A DNA stretch of 39,303 nucleotides, taken from assembly GCA_002726245.1 (NCBI GenBank), contig PBSM01000225.1, forward strand, positions 1 to 39,303, in the 5' to 3' direction. Position 1 is the first letter of the stretch, and every line of letters begins with the position of its first letter. The notes under the pieces are model-generated. The model ran no database searches. It was not told the DNA's origin and saw only the letters and a program-made list of their open reading frames with translations. The DNA is from Planctomycetaceae bacterium. Lineage in GTDB: Bacteria > Planctomycetota > Planctomycetia > Pirellulales > Pirellulaceae. The translations under genes and the position numbers were made by a program. Shown piece by piece: positions 1 to 7,812 of the stretch.

Positions 1-108
1 ACCGAGCCACCGCTGCTCGGGCATTCACTCACAAACTTAGCGCTACGTGTTTCGCCCGCCGAGCGCTACGTTTTCTGACCGCCGTTTATAAGTCCCTCAC
101 CGCCATGC

Positions 109-714
109 TCATTCGATGTGCTCATGATCTGGAGTATCGACGATCTCGGTCGCTTCGGCCCGCATACGTTTGACCTGACTTTCCGATCGGCCGTCGGCCC
201 GCATCTTCTCACGGACTCTCGCGTGTCGTTTCTTCGCTGCGTCGGACCAGAGCGAACTCTTCTTCGGCCAGGCATGCGGCTCGCTCCACGACTCATTGTC
301 GGGCCACGGATTGTGAAAAATCTTCCCGAACGACACTTCGTGGTAGCCGTACTTCATGAACTGCTGCGGCAGTGTGACCGCATCCGGAATCGTGTGCCGA
401 AACCGAGTCGCCAGATCCCAGACCTTGGTCGAATCCGGACGCAGCCCAGTCATGATGCTGACACGTGAAGGATTGCAAACGGCAAGCTGACAGTAAGCCC
501 GCTCAAAGACAACGCCCGTTGAAGCCAGCTTGTCGATGTTCGGCGAGTGGATTGCTGTCTCGCCATAACAACCCAGTTCCGGCCGAAGATCATCGATGGC
601 GATGAACAGAACATTCGGTTGAGATTTTGTGTTGGCTGCGAATGAACGGGTTGCGTCAGCAGACAAAAAGGCAGCAATTATTGATGCCAACGAGAGGGTT
701 GTTCTTATCTGCAT
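109..714 (-). pseudogene. Sulfatase, N-terminal part only (iduronate-2-sulfatase-like)
   Basis: This encodes 201 residues of a type I sulfatase, a secreted enzyme that hydrolyses sulfate esters, probably on glycans. Residues 1-27 look like a signal peptide. The metal-binding Asp pair lies at D41-D42. The C-N-P-S-R motif at residues 80-84 supplies the Cys that is converted to formylglycine. The stretch [13 protein letters not shown] is typical of the iduronate-2-sulfatase branch. Family members usually have about 450-550 residues, so more than half is missing, including the C-terminal metal and substrate residues. The reading frame stops right after DHEHIE, and the remaining 108 bases to the window edge do not continue the family in any frame I could see. 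The start ATG at 714 follows a purine-rich AGGAAAG. Family assignment is firm; I infer that the gene is non-functional. Confidence 0.75.
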
Positions 715-740
715 CCTGAATTACTTTCCTGGGATCTGGT

Positions 741-1000
741 TTGAACAAACGGTATCCAAGAGCTTGTCCTTTTTTGCGGCACAATGAAAGCCCGACCTGC
801 GGAAGAGACGTCCGGATATGGTTGGAGATGCAGGGCGCGGGCCCCATGGCCCTGCCACTCTCGGTGTTCTTCGATCCCGCGGACAAGAAGTTCAAGATGT
901 GGTACTTATCGGGATACGTGGCGTGGCACGGCTTGGTACACTTAGTCTTGCATGTCCACGAGGTGAGTGCATTCGTGGACTGGAACACGTCCTTGTCAAT
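741..1000 (+). pseudogene. Scrap of a secreted propeller-type protein
   Basis: Around 830-930 the forward strand encodes VFFDPADKKFKMWYLSGY. This resembles the start of a glycosidase-like five-bladed propeller common in planctomycetes (pattern: x-FDP-x-x-K-x-FKMWY). Nothing before or after it in any frame completes such a protein, and no convincing start codon with a ribosome binding site is present. It lies between the divergent truncated sulfatase and the adaptor gene. I read it as a gene fragment, on weak evidence. Confidence 0.3.
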
Positions 1001-1014
1001 AAACGTCATGACGA

Positions 1015-3879
1015 TTGATCAGCAAACCAGACTCGACCAATCAAAGCCGCGGGAGCAGCATTCGACTGAGTCCGACAGCGATCGAGCCCGCGAGAGCCGA
1101 GTTCCGCCGAGCACGCAAGCTCGGGCGTCATCGATCAGCAGCGGCCGGTAAACTTGGAGACCGATTCGTGTCGATTCATGTGCTTCCAGATACGCAGAGC
1201 CATCCAGAACCGGGTCGGACGCAACAGCGCGGCGATCGTCAGGATTCTTCACCAGGCCGATGGCGGAAATCCGGTCTGCTGGTGATTGGTGTGGTCGCGG
1301 TATTGGTGTGCGTTACCGCATTCATGCGGAGTGCCATTTCGTCGCTGGAGATGAGTCCCAAGTTGACCCACACGATCACGCGCGGCGACCTGGTCGTGAC
1401 GGTAACAGAACAGGGGACTGTAGAGAGCTCCAAGAGCACGGAGATTAAATGCCAAGTCCGAGGTGGGTATGGCGGCCGTGGCGGCCAAAGCACCGTCACC
1501 TGGGTGATCCCCGCCGGTACGGTCGTGCAGCAAGGAGACGAATTGGTCAGGCTGGATACGAAGATTATCGAAGAGACTATCAGTCTGGGAAAGACGGATA
1601 CAAATAACGCAAAGGCCGCACTCGCACGTGCCGAGGCGGATTTGGCGAAAGCGGAGATCGCCATCGACGCCTACCTAAAAGGTAGGTATCGCTCTCAGAT
1701 GAAGTTGTTGGAGAAGCAGTCGGCAATCGCAACGCGGAACGTACGCACCGCGCAGGCGTTGCTTCGACATTCTGAAACGATGTTTCGGCAGGGCTTTGTT
1801 ACCGAGTTAGAAGTTGAGGCGAATGGGTACACGGTCACGCAAGCGGAATTGGAACTGAAGGTCACGGAGACCGAGATGGATGTTCTGTCGCGACTCACCA
1901 AGGCGATGCAGTTGGAAACGCTGAACGGCCAATTGATCGCGACCAAGGCAAGACTGGCAGGGCGGACGGCGGGGCTCGCACTGGAGCAGAGTCGCCTTGA
2001 ACTCGCGTTGGAGGAATTCGAGAACTGCGTCATTAAGGCCCCCCAGAGCGGCTTGGTGATTTACCCCTCGACCGCGAAGTGGAAGGATGCACCCGACATC
2101 ACCGAAGGTGCGAGTATCCACAACAATCAAGTGCTGCTGCTCATGCCCGACCTGTCCCAAATGCAAGTCGCGATCGGCATTCACGAATCCATCATCGACC
2201 GCATCAAGCCAGGGCTGGTGGCCAGAGTCACGCTGCCGGACAGGACGCTTGACACCAAGGTATCCTCGGTGGCTTCGGTCGCACGTCCAGCCGGTTGGTG
2301 GACCGGGAATGTTGTGAGATACGACACGATCATTCAGCTTCCCTCCGCGGAAGGGCTGAAGCCCGGGATGAGCGCCGAGGTGGAAGTGATCGTAGCCCGG
2401 CACGAGGACGTGTTGTCGGTGCCTGCAGCCGCCGTGCTAGAGACTGACCTCGGTCACTTCTGTTGGGCCGAGACCGTCAAAGGAACAGAACGTCGTTCTT
2501 TGCAACTCGGTGACGGCAACGACGAGTTCATCGTTGTCGAAGCGGGGTTGGAGGAAGGAGATCAGGTCGTGCTCGATCCCCTCGACTCCATTGAGGAAGC
2601 ACGGGAATTGGTGGGTGCCTCCCTGGTCCACACAATCGAGCGCGGCGACCTGCTTGTCACGTTAACAGAACAAGGGGCTCTGGAGAGCTCCGACAACACG
2701 CAAATCAAATGCAAAGTCCGAGGTAATAGCACCATCAACTGGGTGATCGAGAGCGGTACGCAGGTACAGCCCGGAGACGAATTGGTCGGGCTGGAAAACA
2801 AGCAAATCGAAGACTACCTCCACGAACGTACGAAGTACGCTCATTTGTCGAGGGGCGCAGCGATAGGATTCAGGACTCAGGCCACGAGCGCGGGGGTCGC
2901 TATATCGGAGTACCTGCAAGGTAGGTATCCCACAGAGTTGATGACGCTGGAGAAGGACCAGGCAATTGCCGAGTCGAGACAAACTACCGCGCGAAACATG
3001 CTCGACTATGCTAACAGCATGGCCAAGAGTGGGTACGTGAGTGAACTCGAAGTGGAGCAGAAGCAGTTCGCGCTCAACGAAGCCAAGTCGGCGGCAGAAA
3101 TAAAAAGGACCGAAATCGATGTTCTGAAGCGATTCACCAAGGACGCGGAACTGACAACGCTGCAAGGCAATTGGGAAGCAGCGAAAGCAGCGGCCAACGG
3201 GCATGAGGAGGTCCTCGCCATGGATGAGGTGCGGATCGAGCTTGCGAGAAAGGAGATCGAACGCTGCGTCGTGAAGGCCGAAAGAAGTGGCTTGGTGATC
3301 TATCCAAGCTCCGAAGAGTGGAAGCATGTGCCAGACATCGCTGAAGGTGCAACGGTGCACAATGATCAAGTGCTGCTGCTCATGCCCGATCTGTCGAAGA
3401 TGCAAGTCAAGGTCGGTATACACGAATCGATGGTTGACCACATCAAGCCGGGGATGACTGCCAGGGTGACGCTGCCAGACAGGACGCTCCGCGGCGAAGT
3501 CTCCTCTGTGGCTTCGGTCGCACAGCCGGCGGGATGGTGGACGGGCAACATCGTGAAATACGACGCGATCATTAAGCTTCCGTCGGTGGAAGGGCTCAAG
3601 CCCGGCATGAGCGCCGAGGTAGAAGTGCTCATGGCTCGGCACGAGAACGTGCTGATGATCCCGTTAGCAGCGGTAGTGGAAACCGAGGAGGGAAACTTCT
3701 GCTGGGTTGGGGCGCCCGCGGAAGCACAACGGCGTTCTTTGCAGCTTGGCGACAGCAACGACGAGTTCATTGTCGTCGAGGCGGGTTTGCGGGAAGGGGA
3801 TCAGGTCGTGCTCAATCCGACCGCCTTCGTTGAGGAAGCACTAGATTCGACGGAGACCGGCACCGAGTCACAACCGTAA
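1015..3879 (+). CDS. Tandem-duplicated HlyD/MacA-type membrane fusion (periplasmic adaptor) protein
   Basis: This is a 954-residue protein with a cytoplasmic N-terminus, one membrane segment (about residues 86-104) and then two complete adaptor units in a row. Unit 1 spans about 117-535 and unit 2 about 537-945. Each has a lipoyl-like barrel half (GDLxVTxTEQG), a long helical hairpin, the returning half (SGLVIYPS...W), a beta-barrel (MQVxxGIHES, VTLPDRTL, SSVASVA-PAGWWTGN) and a membrane-proximal domain ending RRSLQLGD-NDEFIVVEAGL-EGDQVVL. The two units are nearly alike at their ends and diverge in the helical hairpins. Normal adaptors have one unit and about 350-450 residues. They link an inner-membrane ABC or RND pump to an outer-membrane channel, but no pump or channel gene adjoins this one. 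The start is uncertain: TTG at 1015 opens the frame, GTG at 1168 and 1180 are alternatives, and all precede the membrane segment. Confidence 0.85.
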   Translation: MISKPDSTNQSRGSSIRLSPTAIEPARAEFRRARKLGRHRSAAAGKLGDRFVSIHVLPDTQSHPEPGRTQQRGDRQDSSPGRWRKSGLLVIGVVAVLVCVTAFMRSAISSLEMSPKLTHTITRGDLVVTVTEQGTVESSKSTEIKCQVRGGYGGRGGQSTVTWVIPAGTVVQQGDELVRLDTKIIEETISLGKTDTNNAKAALARAEADLAKAEIAIDAYLKGRYRSQMKLLEKQSAIATRNVRTAQALLRHSETMFRQGFVTELEVEANGYTVTQAELELKVTETEMDVLSRLTKAMQLETLNGQLIATKARLAGRTAGLALEQSRLELALEEFENCVIKAPQSGLVIYPSTAKWKDAPDITEGASIHNNQVLLLMPDLSQMQVAIGIHESIIDRIKPGLVARVTLPDRTLDTKVSSVASVARPAGWWTGNVVRYDTIIQLPSAEGLKPGMSAEVEVIVARHEDVLSVPAAAVLETDLGHFCWAETVKGTERRSLQLGDGNDEFIVVEAGLEEGDQVVLDPLDSIEEARELVGASLVHTIERGDLLVTLTEQGALESSDNTQIKCKVRGNSTINWVIESGTQVQPGDELVGLENKQIEDYLHERTKYAHLSRGAAIGFRTQATSAGVAISEYLQGRYPTELMTLEKDQAIAESRQTTARNMLDYANSMAKSGYVSELEVEQKQFALNEAKSAAEIKRTEIDVLKRFTKDAELTTLQGNWEAAKAAANGHEEVLAMDEVRIELARKEIERCVVKAERSGLVIYPSSEEWKHVPDIAEGATVHNDQVLLLMPDLSKMQVKVGIHESMVDHIKPGMTARVTLPDRTLRGEVSSVASVAQPAGWWTGNIVKYDAIIKLPSVEGLKPGMSAEVEVLMARHENVLMIPLAAVVETEEGNFCWVGAPAEAQRRSLQLGDSNDEFIVVEAGLREGDQVVLNPTAFVEEALDSTETGTESQP

Positions 3880-3959
3880 GAACAACAACTTTAGCGAACT
3901 TGTCTTAGATCGCCAACTCGTTATCAAAACGCCATCAAACGTCAAAATCGGATCGCAGC

Positions 3960-5126
3960 TCACCCCTCAAAAGTCGTTCCGGTCGTGGGACCCATGGCCT
4001 TCGCTTGACCGCTGCGGTCGCGATACTTCTCAAGCTGCTCTTCGTCGAGTTCCACTCCGAGGCCCGGACCATCGGGAACGCGAGCAGTTTCGGGGCCGAG
4101 CGCGAGAGGAGTCTTTAACATGTCAGCTTCGTGGTATAGCGGCCCGATGAAGTCGCCTGGGTACTGCTCGCTGGCGATCGACGACGCAGCCGCTCCGACA
4201 TGCAGCATCGCAGCCGTTCCGATGCCGAGTTCGAGGTTACTGCCCATCGAACAGACGATGCCGGCCGCCTTCGCCACGTGAGCGATCTCCATCGTGGCTT
4301 GGAGCCCGCCATGTTTCCCTGGGTAGACGCTGAGGATGTCGATGGCTCGATCCGCCGTCAGATGCCAGGCGTCGTTCAGTGTGAAGATACTCTCGTCGGC
4401 CATGATCGGGATGTCGGTCAGCCGTCGCAACGCGGCAAGCTCCGCGCGATCAGCGGTCGGAATCGGTTGCTCGGCGAACAAGATGTCAAACTGGGCCAAG
4501 CGTTTCAGCATTTGTGTTGCTTGTGGCACGCTCCAGCCGCAGTTCGCGTCAATTCCGATCGGGATGTCCGGCCCCGCCAACTTACGCACGGCGCGAACTC
4601 GCTCTAAGTCTTGCTCCGGATCGAGTCCGACTTTGACTTTCAAACACTTCACGCCCCAATCTAGAAACTGCTTCGCCAGATCAACGGCTTTCGGCACGTC
4701 GAACGCACCGACGACCATCTTGATCGGCATCTCATCGCGCACCTTGCCGCCGAGTAGTTGATAGACAGGCACACCCGCCGCCTTACCCGCCAAATCCCAC
4801 AAAGCCATCTCGACCGCCGCTTTCGTAAACGGATTCAGCCGAATAACTCCGTCCATCTTCTGACGCAGCCGACTGACTTGCGTTGGGTCTTCACCTTCCA
4901 ACGCGAGTCCGATCAAACCCTCAATCCCTGCAACACAGCCGGGGCTTGTCTCGCCGCTCCAACGCGGCGCGAGCGTTGCTTCGCCGAGACCGATCAATCC
5001 TTCGTCGGTATGCACGCGAACAATCACATACGGCGAAACGACATGCTCGCCATGCGAAGTCTTTGTTGTCAGTCCCGGTTTGAGCGGAACGTTGATCGGG
5101 ATCGGCTCAACGGCTGTGATTCTCAT
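3960..5126 (-). CDS. Enolase-superfamily enzyme, muconate lactonizing/mandelate racemase group
   Basis: This 388-residue cytoplasmic enzyme is of normal family length. It has an N-terminal capping domain (1-130) and a beta/alpha barrel. The muconate-lactonizing subgroup signature is complete: K163-x-K165 on strand 2, metal ligands D193 (IDAN), E219 (AEQP) and D244 (ADES), and K271 (GKHGG) opposite. Such enzymes abstract the alpha-proton of a carboxylate to cycloisomerise, racemise or dehydrate it; the substrate cannot be read from the sequence. The ATG at 5126 overlaps the stop of the upstream transporter gene as ATGA, which implies translational coupling. The frame stays open upstream to 5723, but that part is a shadow of the transporter gene. 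With an organic-anion transporter in front, a sugar-acid or dipeptide-derived substrate is plausible. Confidence 0.9.
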   Translation of the reverse strand: MRITAVEPIPINVPLKPGLTTKTSHGEHVVSPYVIVRVHTDEGLIGLGEATLAPRWSGETSPGCVAGIEGLIGLALEGEDPTQVSRLRQKMDGVIRLNPFTKAAVEMALWDLAGKAAGVPVYQLLGGKVRDEMPIKMVVGAFDVPKAVDLAKQFLDWGVKCLKVKVGLDPEQDLERVRAVRKLAGPDIPIGIDANCGWSVPQATQMLKRLAQFDILFAEQPIPTADRAELAALRRLTDIPIMADESIFTLNDAWHLTADRAIDILSVYPGKHGGLQATMEIAHVAKAAGIVCSMGSNLELGIGTAAMLHVGAAASSIASEQYPGDFIGPLYHEADMLKTPLALGPETARVPDGPGLGVELDEEQLEKYRDRSGQAKAMGPTTGTTFEG

Positions 5127-6568
5127 GCGGCGGGCCTTCTGTCGAAAACCGTTCGATTCGGGTTGATAACGACCCAACAAGCCGCCGCGATAAAGTAGAA
5201 CGCGGCGTGGAGGTAGATGACTTGGTCCCAGTTGCCACCCGATTGTTTGATCGAGTCGAACCAGTTGCCGAGGAAGATCGGCAACACAAAACCCGCCAAG
5301 CATCCCGCCATATTCATCGTTCCCATGACGACGGCCGTGTGCTTGCCTCCCAAATCGATCGTCGTCGCCCAAGAAGCAGGGCTGGCAATTCCGGAAAACA
5401 AAGCACCCAACGCCATCACGGTCGAAAGCTGAGCGGCCGAGGATGTCCAAGCTGATGCCAGCGTGAGCACGGCGCAGATTGTCAGCGCGATCATACCGGT
5501 GCCGCTGCGACTGACTCGTTTGCTGCCGGTGATACGCAGCAGCCCATCGACGATCACACCGCCCGAGAGCGATCCGATCACGACCGCGAGCAGTGGAAGA
5601 CTGGTAAGCAACCCCGCTTCGCCTTTGTCGATGCCATACACGTACTCCAGAAAGGCGAAGAACCAGGTGACAAAGAACGCGTAACCGGCGGCACGGAAAA
5701 ACGCCGTCAGACAGAGGCTCCACATGCTGATACTTGAAAACATCAACAATGGATTGGGAGTTGTTTCGTCAGCGTCGCCCGCCGCGTCAACGCCCGACTT
5801 GCTCTTTGGAGGTGCGTATAGATTGGCTTCCGCGGCATGGATTTCGATAACGGGATCAGCAAAGCTTTCCGGCTGATGAGGCTTGGGATCCAGGTCTATC
5901 GACTGTTCTGACTGCCGAATCAACTCCAACTCGGCTGCGTTCACGCTGGCATGATCTTGAGGCAGCGTGCGAAAGAACCAATAGAAACCGATCGCCCAGA
6001 CAATGCCGACGAGTGAGTAGGCGTAGAAGATTCCCCGCCAGCCATAACCGACGTCCAGCAACTCGCCCGACATCCAAACGGTAAACGCACCGCCGATCGA
6101 CATGCAGGCGCCGATCGATGCGCTGCTGATCCCGTGGTTCTTCTGTGGAATCCAATCCTTCAGGATCTTTGCCGAGAGTGGCGTTAACCCGGCCTGAAAC
6201 GCACCCAGACCGAACCGCGACGCGCACAAAGCCGTAAACGCCGACGCGGCTCCTGACCAAACATTGCATAACGACCAGACGATGCTAATGAAAGCGAACG
6301 CGAAGCGAGTTCCAAACCGATTGCCGAGCCAACCGCCTGGCACCTGAAAGAAGAAGTAGCCGAGCGAAAAGGCACCCAGGATCCATCCCATCTGTTTGTC
6401 ATCGATACCAAGCTCGGGCTGGATTGTCGTGTTGGCGGCCGAGACGCAATATCGCGTCAGGTACGCGCTGGCCGAGGCGAAAGCCACCAGCCCCATCACG
6501 ATCCAACGCGTGTTGCTCGCAGGCTGGAGAGGGCTGTTTGGTGCGGCGGGCTGATCGGTGTAGTCCAT
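5123..6568 (-). CDS. MFS transporter, anion:cation symporter family (hexuronate/glucarate type)
   Basis: This 481-residue inner-membrane protein has about 12 hydrophobic segments and a long hydrophilic central loop (about residues 215-280, rich in acidic residues). The loop between membrane segments 2 and 3 carries the MFS signature GGWLGNRFGTR at residues 78-88. YGWRGIFYAYS is typical of the anion:cation symporter branch, which includes hexuronate, glucarate and galactonate carriers. ATG at 6568 (MDYTDQ) is chosen because the open frame upstream of it only translates a palindromic repeat. The gene is first in a two-gene unit with the enolase-superfamily enzyme and diverges from an amidohydrolase 97 bp away. 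I infer uptake of an organic acid that the neighbouring enzymes process. Confidence 0.88.
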   Translation of the reverse strand: MDYTDQPAAPNSPLQPASNTRWIVMGLVAFASASAYLTRYCVSAANTTIQPELGIDDKQMGWILGAFSLGYFFFQVPGGWLGNRFGTRFAFAFISIVWSLCNVWSGAASAFTALCASRFGLGAFQAGLTPLSAKILKDWIPQKNHGISSASIGACMSIGGAFTVWMSGELLDVGYGWRGIFYAYSLVGIVWAIGFYWFFRTLPQDHASVNAAELELIRQSEQSIDLDPKPHQPESFADPVIEIHAAEANLYAPPKSKSGVDAAGDADETTPNPLLMFSSISMWSLCLTAFFRAAGYAFFVTWFFAFLEYVYGIDKGEAGLLTSLPLLAVVIGSLSGGVIVDGLLRITGSKRVSRSGTGMIALTICAVLTLASAWTSSAAQLSTVMALGALFSGIASPASWATTIDLGGKHTAVVMGTMNMAGCLAGFVLPIFLGNWFDSIKQSGGNWDQVIYLHAAFYFIAAACWVVINPNRTVFDRRPAA

Positions 6569-6569
6569 C

Positions 6570-6651
6570 GTGCTCTGGATACTCGATGCTCGATGCTGGA
6601 TACTCGATGGCAGCCAGTATCCAGCATCCGGCATCAAGTATCTAGCATCCC
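6570..6651. repeat. Palindromic intergenic repeat built on GATGCTGGATACT
   Basis: Variants of the units GGATACTCGATGCT and AGTATCCAGCATC fill the gap between two divergent genes. A perfect 12-bp inverted pair, GATGCTGGATAC (6592-6603) with GTATCCAGCATC (6617-6628), sits inside a larger imperfect palindrome that pairs 6571-6591 with about 6629-6650. It occupies nearly the whole divergent promoter region. Confidence 0.75.
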
Positions 6652-6665
6652 AGCACGAGTCCGCG

Positions 6666-7514
6666 ATGATCATCGACGTCCATAGCCATGCGTGGCAGTA
6701 TCCCGACCATTTCAGCGACGACTTTCGCGACCAGGCCAAACGTGCCTGCGCGGGCGTCGAAGTTGATCTGACGGTTCGCTACGACGAATACGCCACGACA
6801 GGCGGTCAAGCGGATCGCACGATCGTCTTTGGAGGCAAAGCTCGTTTGAGTGGTTTGTGGGTCGATGACCGTTATGTGGCCGAGTACGTTGCGGCGCACG
6901 ACGACAAGCTGATCGGATTTCTATCAGTCGATCCGACGCAGGACGATTGGGAGCGCGAGATGCGCGATGGCCATCAGGAGCTTGGGCTCGCCGGCATCAA
7001 GCTCTTACCGATGTACGCTGGCTTTCGCCCCGACGACGAACGGCTCGATCCACTGTGGTCCTACGCTCGCGAACACACGTTGCCCGTGTTGCTCCACACT
7101 GGAACAACATTTGTTGCCCAAGCACCGCTCGAATGCACCTTGCCGAGACACCTCGACCCCGTCGCGACACGCTTCCCCGAAGTGAAGATCATCATGGCTC
7201 ATCTCGGCCATCCTTATGAACATGAATGCGTTGCCGTGATTCGCAAGCATCCCAATGTCTACGCCGACGTGAGCGCGCTTCACTATCGTCCCTTCCAACT
7301 CTACAACAGCCTCATGCTGGTTCAGGAATATGGCGTCTGGGACAAAGTCTTGTTCGGCACCGACTATCCGTTCACGACCGTTGATGCTTCGATCGACGGG
7401 CTGCGAAGTCTCAACGACCAAGTGCTCGGGTCGGCGCTCCCGCGACTGAACACACGCGCGATTGAAGCGATGATCCACCGGGATAGCCTTAAGATCCTTG
7501 GACTGGCCGAGTGA
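6666..7514 (+). CDS. Amidohydrolase-2 family metal-dependent hydrolase
   Basis: This is a 282-residue TIM-barrel hydrolase of the ACMSD / 2-pyrone-4,6-dicarboxylate hydrolase type. The metal motif H6-S-H8 lies in the first strand (IIDVHSH). Further ligands fit VLLHTGTT, the IIMAHLGHP strand and the closing GTDYPF with its catalytic Asp. ATG at 6666 is chosen because the codons before it come from the palindromic repeat and the HxH motif then sits at its usual place. No signal peptide is present, so it acts in the cytoplasm. It diverges from the transporter and enolase-superfamily pair and may hydrolyse or decarboxylate a product of that pathway, which is inference from context only. Confidence 0.85.
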   Translation: MIIDVHSHAWQYPDHFSDDFRDQAKRACAGVEVDLTVRYDEYATTGGQADRTIVFGGKARLSGLWVDDRYVAEYVAAHDDKLIGFLSVDPTQDDWEREMRDGHQELGLAGIKLLPMYAGFRPDDERLDPLWSYAREHTLPVLLHTGTTFVAQAPLECTLPRHLDPVATRFPEVKIIMAHLGHPYEHECVAVIRKHPNVYADVSALHYRPFQLYNSLMLVQEYGVWDKVLFGTDYPFTTVDASIDGLRSLNDQVLGSALPRLNTRAIEAMIHRDSLKILGLAE

Positions 7515-7546
7515 GCGAGTTTGAAGCCGAGGCGTGACGGAAGGGA

Positions 7547-7610
7547 TCGAGAGTCTTTTTCGGTCGTAGAACTTCGCGAGGCAACTGGACTAACCGAAAA
7601 AGACTATCGA
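7547..7610. repeat. Dispersed palindrome family, copy 1 (core AGTCTTTTTCGG)
   Basis: The arms 7547-7564 and 7593-7610 are inverted repeats matching at 17 of 18 positions around a 28-base loop. The core AGTCTTTTTCGG/CCGAAAAAGACT recurs at 11728-11791 and 28478-28545. This copy lies just after the amidohydrolase stop and could act as a hairpin between convergent genes. It abuts a group II intron remnant. Confidence 0.75.
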
Positions 7611-7781
7611 GGTAGGGACCGCCGTTGCCTGCGGCCCGCCGCACAGATCCGCACGTGAAGAATTACGTAATACGGCTCCTCCCTCAGGCAGAACGGTCAA
7701 GATGAAAATATCTCTACCAGCCGTCGCCGGCGCGACGACGCCTGGCAGATCTCTGTAGGACTCTTTCATTCCCAATTCCAA
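7611..7781 (-). mobile_element. Group II intron remnant (internal deletion, no reverse transcriptase)
   Basis: Read on the minus strand, the 3' part (about 7680 down to 7611) resembles the end of a bacterial group II intron. A domain V-like segment starts GAGCCGTATTACG and closes CACGTGCGGATCTGTGCGG. A short domain VI-like hairpin with GGCAAC follows, and then the terminal TCCCTACC holding a bulged A. Upstream (7781 down to about 7740) the strand can be read as GMKESYRDLPG, a phrase often seen in small false ORFs near group II introns. The catalytic RNA core and the reverse transcriptase ORF are absent, and the domain V stem has mismatches, so it cannot be active. I recognise this from memory of the family; it rests on primary-sequence resemblance, not on a fold calculation. 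Confidence 0.5.
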
Positions 7782-7812
7782 GCTGGATTATCCCGGCGCT
7801 TTCCCTGACACC

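Noticed and set aside
2662..3642. 326-codon reverse frame inside the adaptor gene (and a similar one at 1807-2403)
   Set aside because: Both are antisense shadows; they resemble each other only because the adaptor gene is internally duplicated.
5127..5723. N-terminal extension of the enolase-superfamily enzyme to 587 residues
   Set aside because: The extra part is an out-of-frame reading of the transporter gene. The family start MRITAVEPI at 5126 is preceded by the transporter stop in an ATGA overlap.
6570..6665. 32-residue N-terminal extension of the amidohydrolase
   Set aside because: It translates only the palindromic repeat, and the HxH metal motif fits a start at 6666.
7590..7781. 63-codon reverse frame
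   Set aside because: Its product is explained by the group II intron relic and the palindrome, not by a protein gene.
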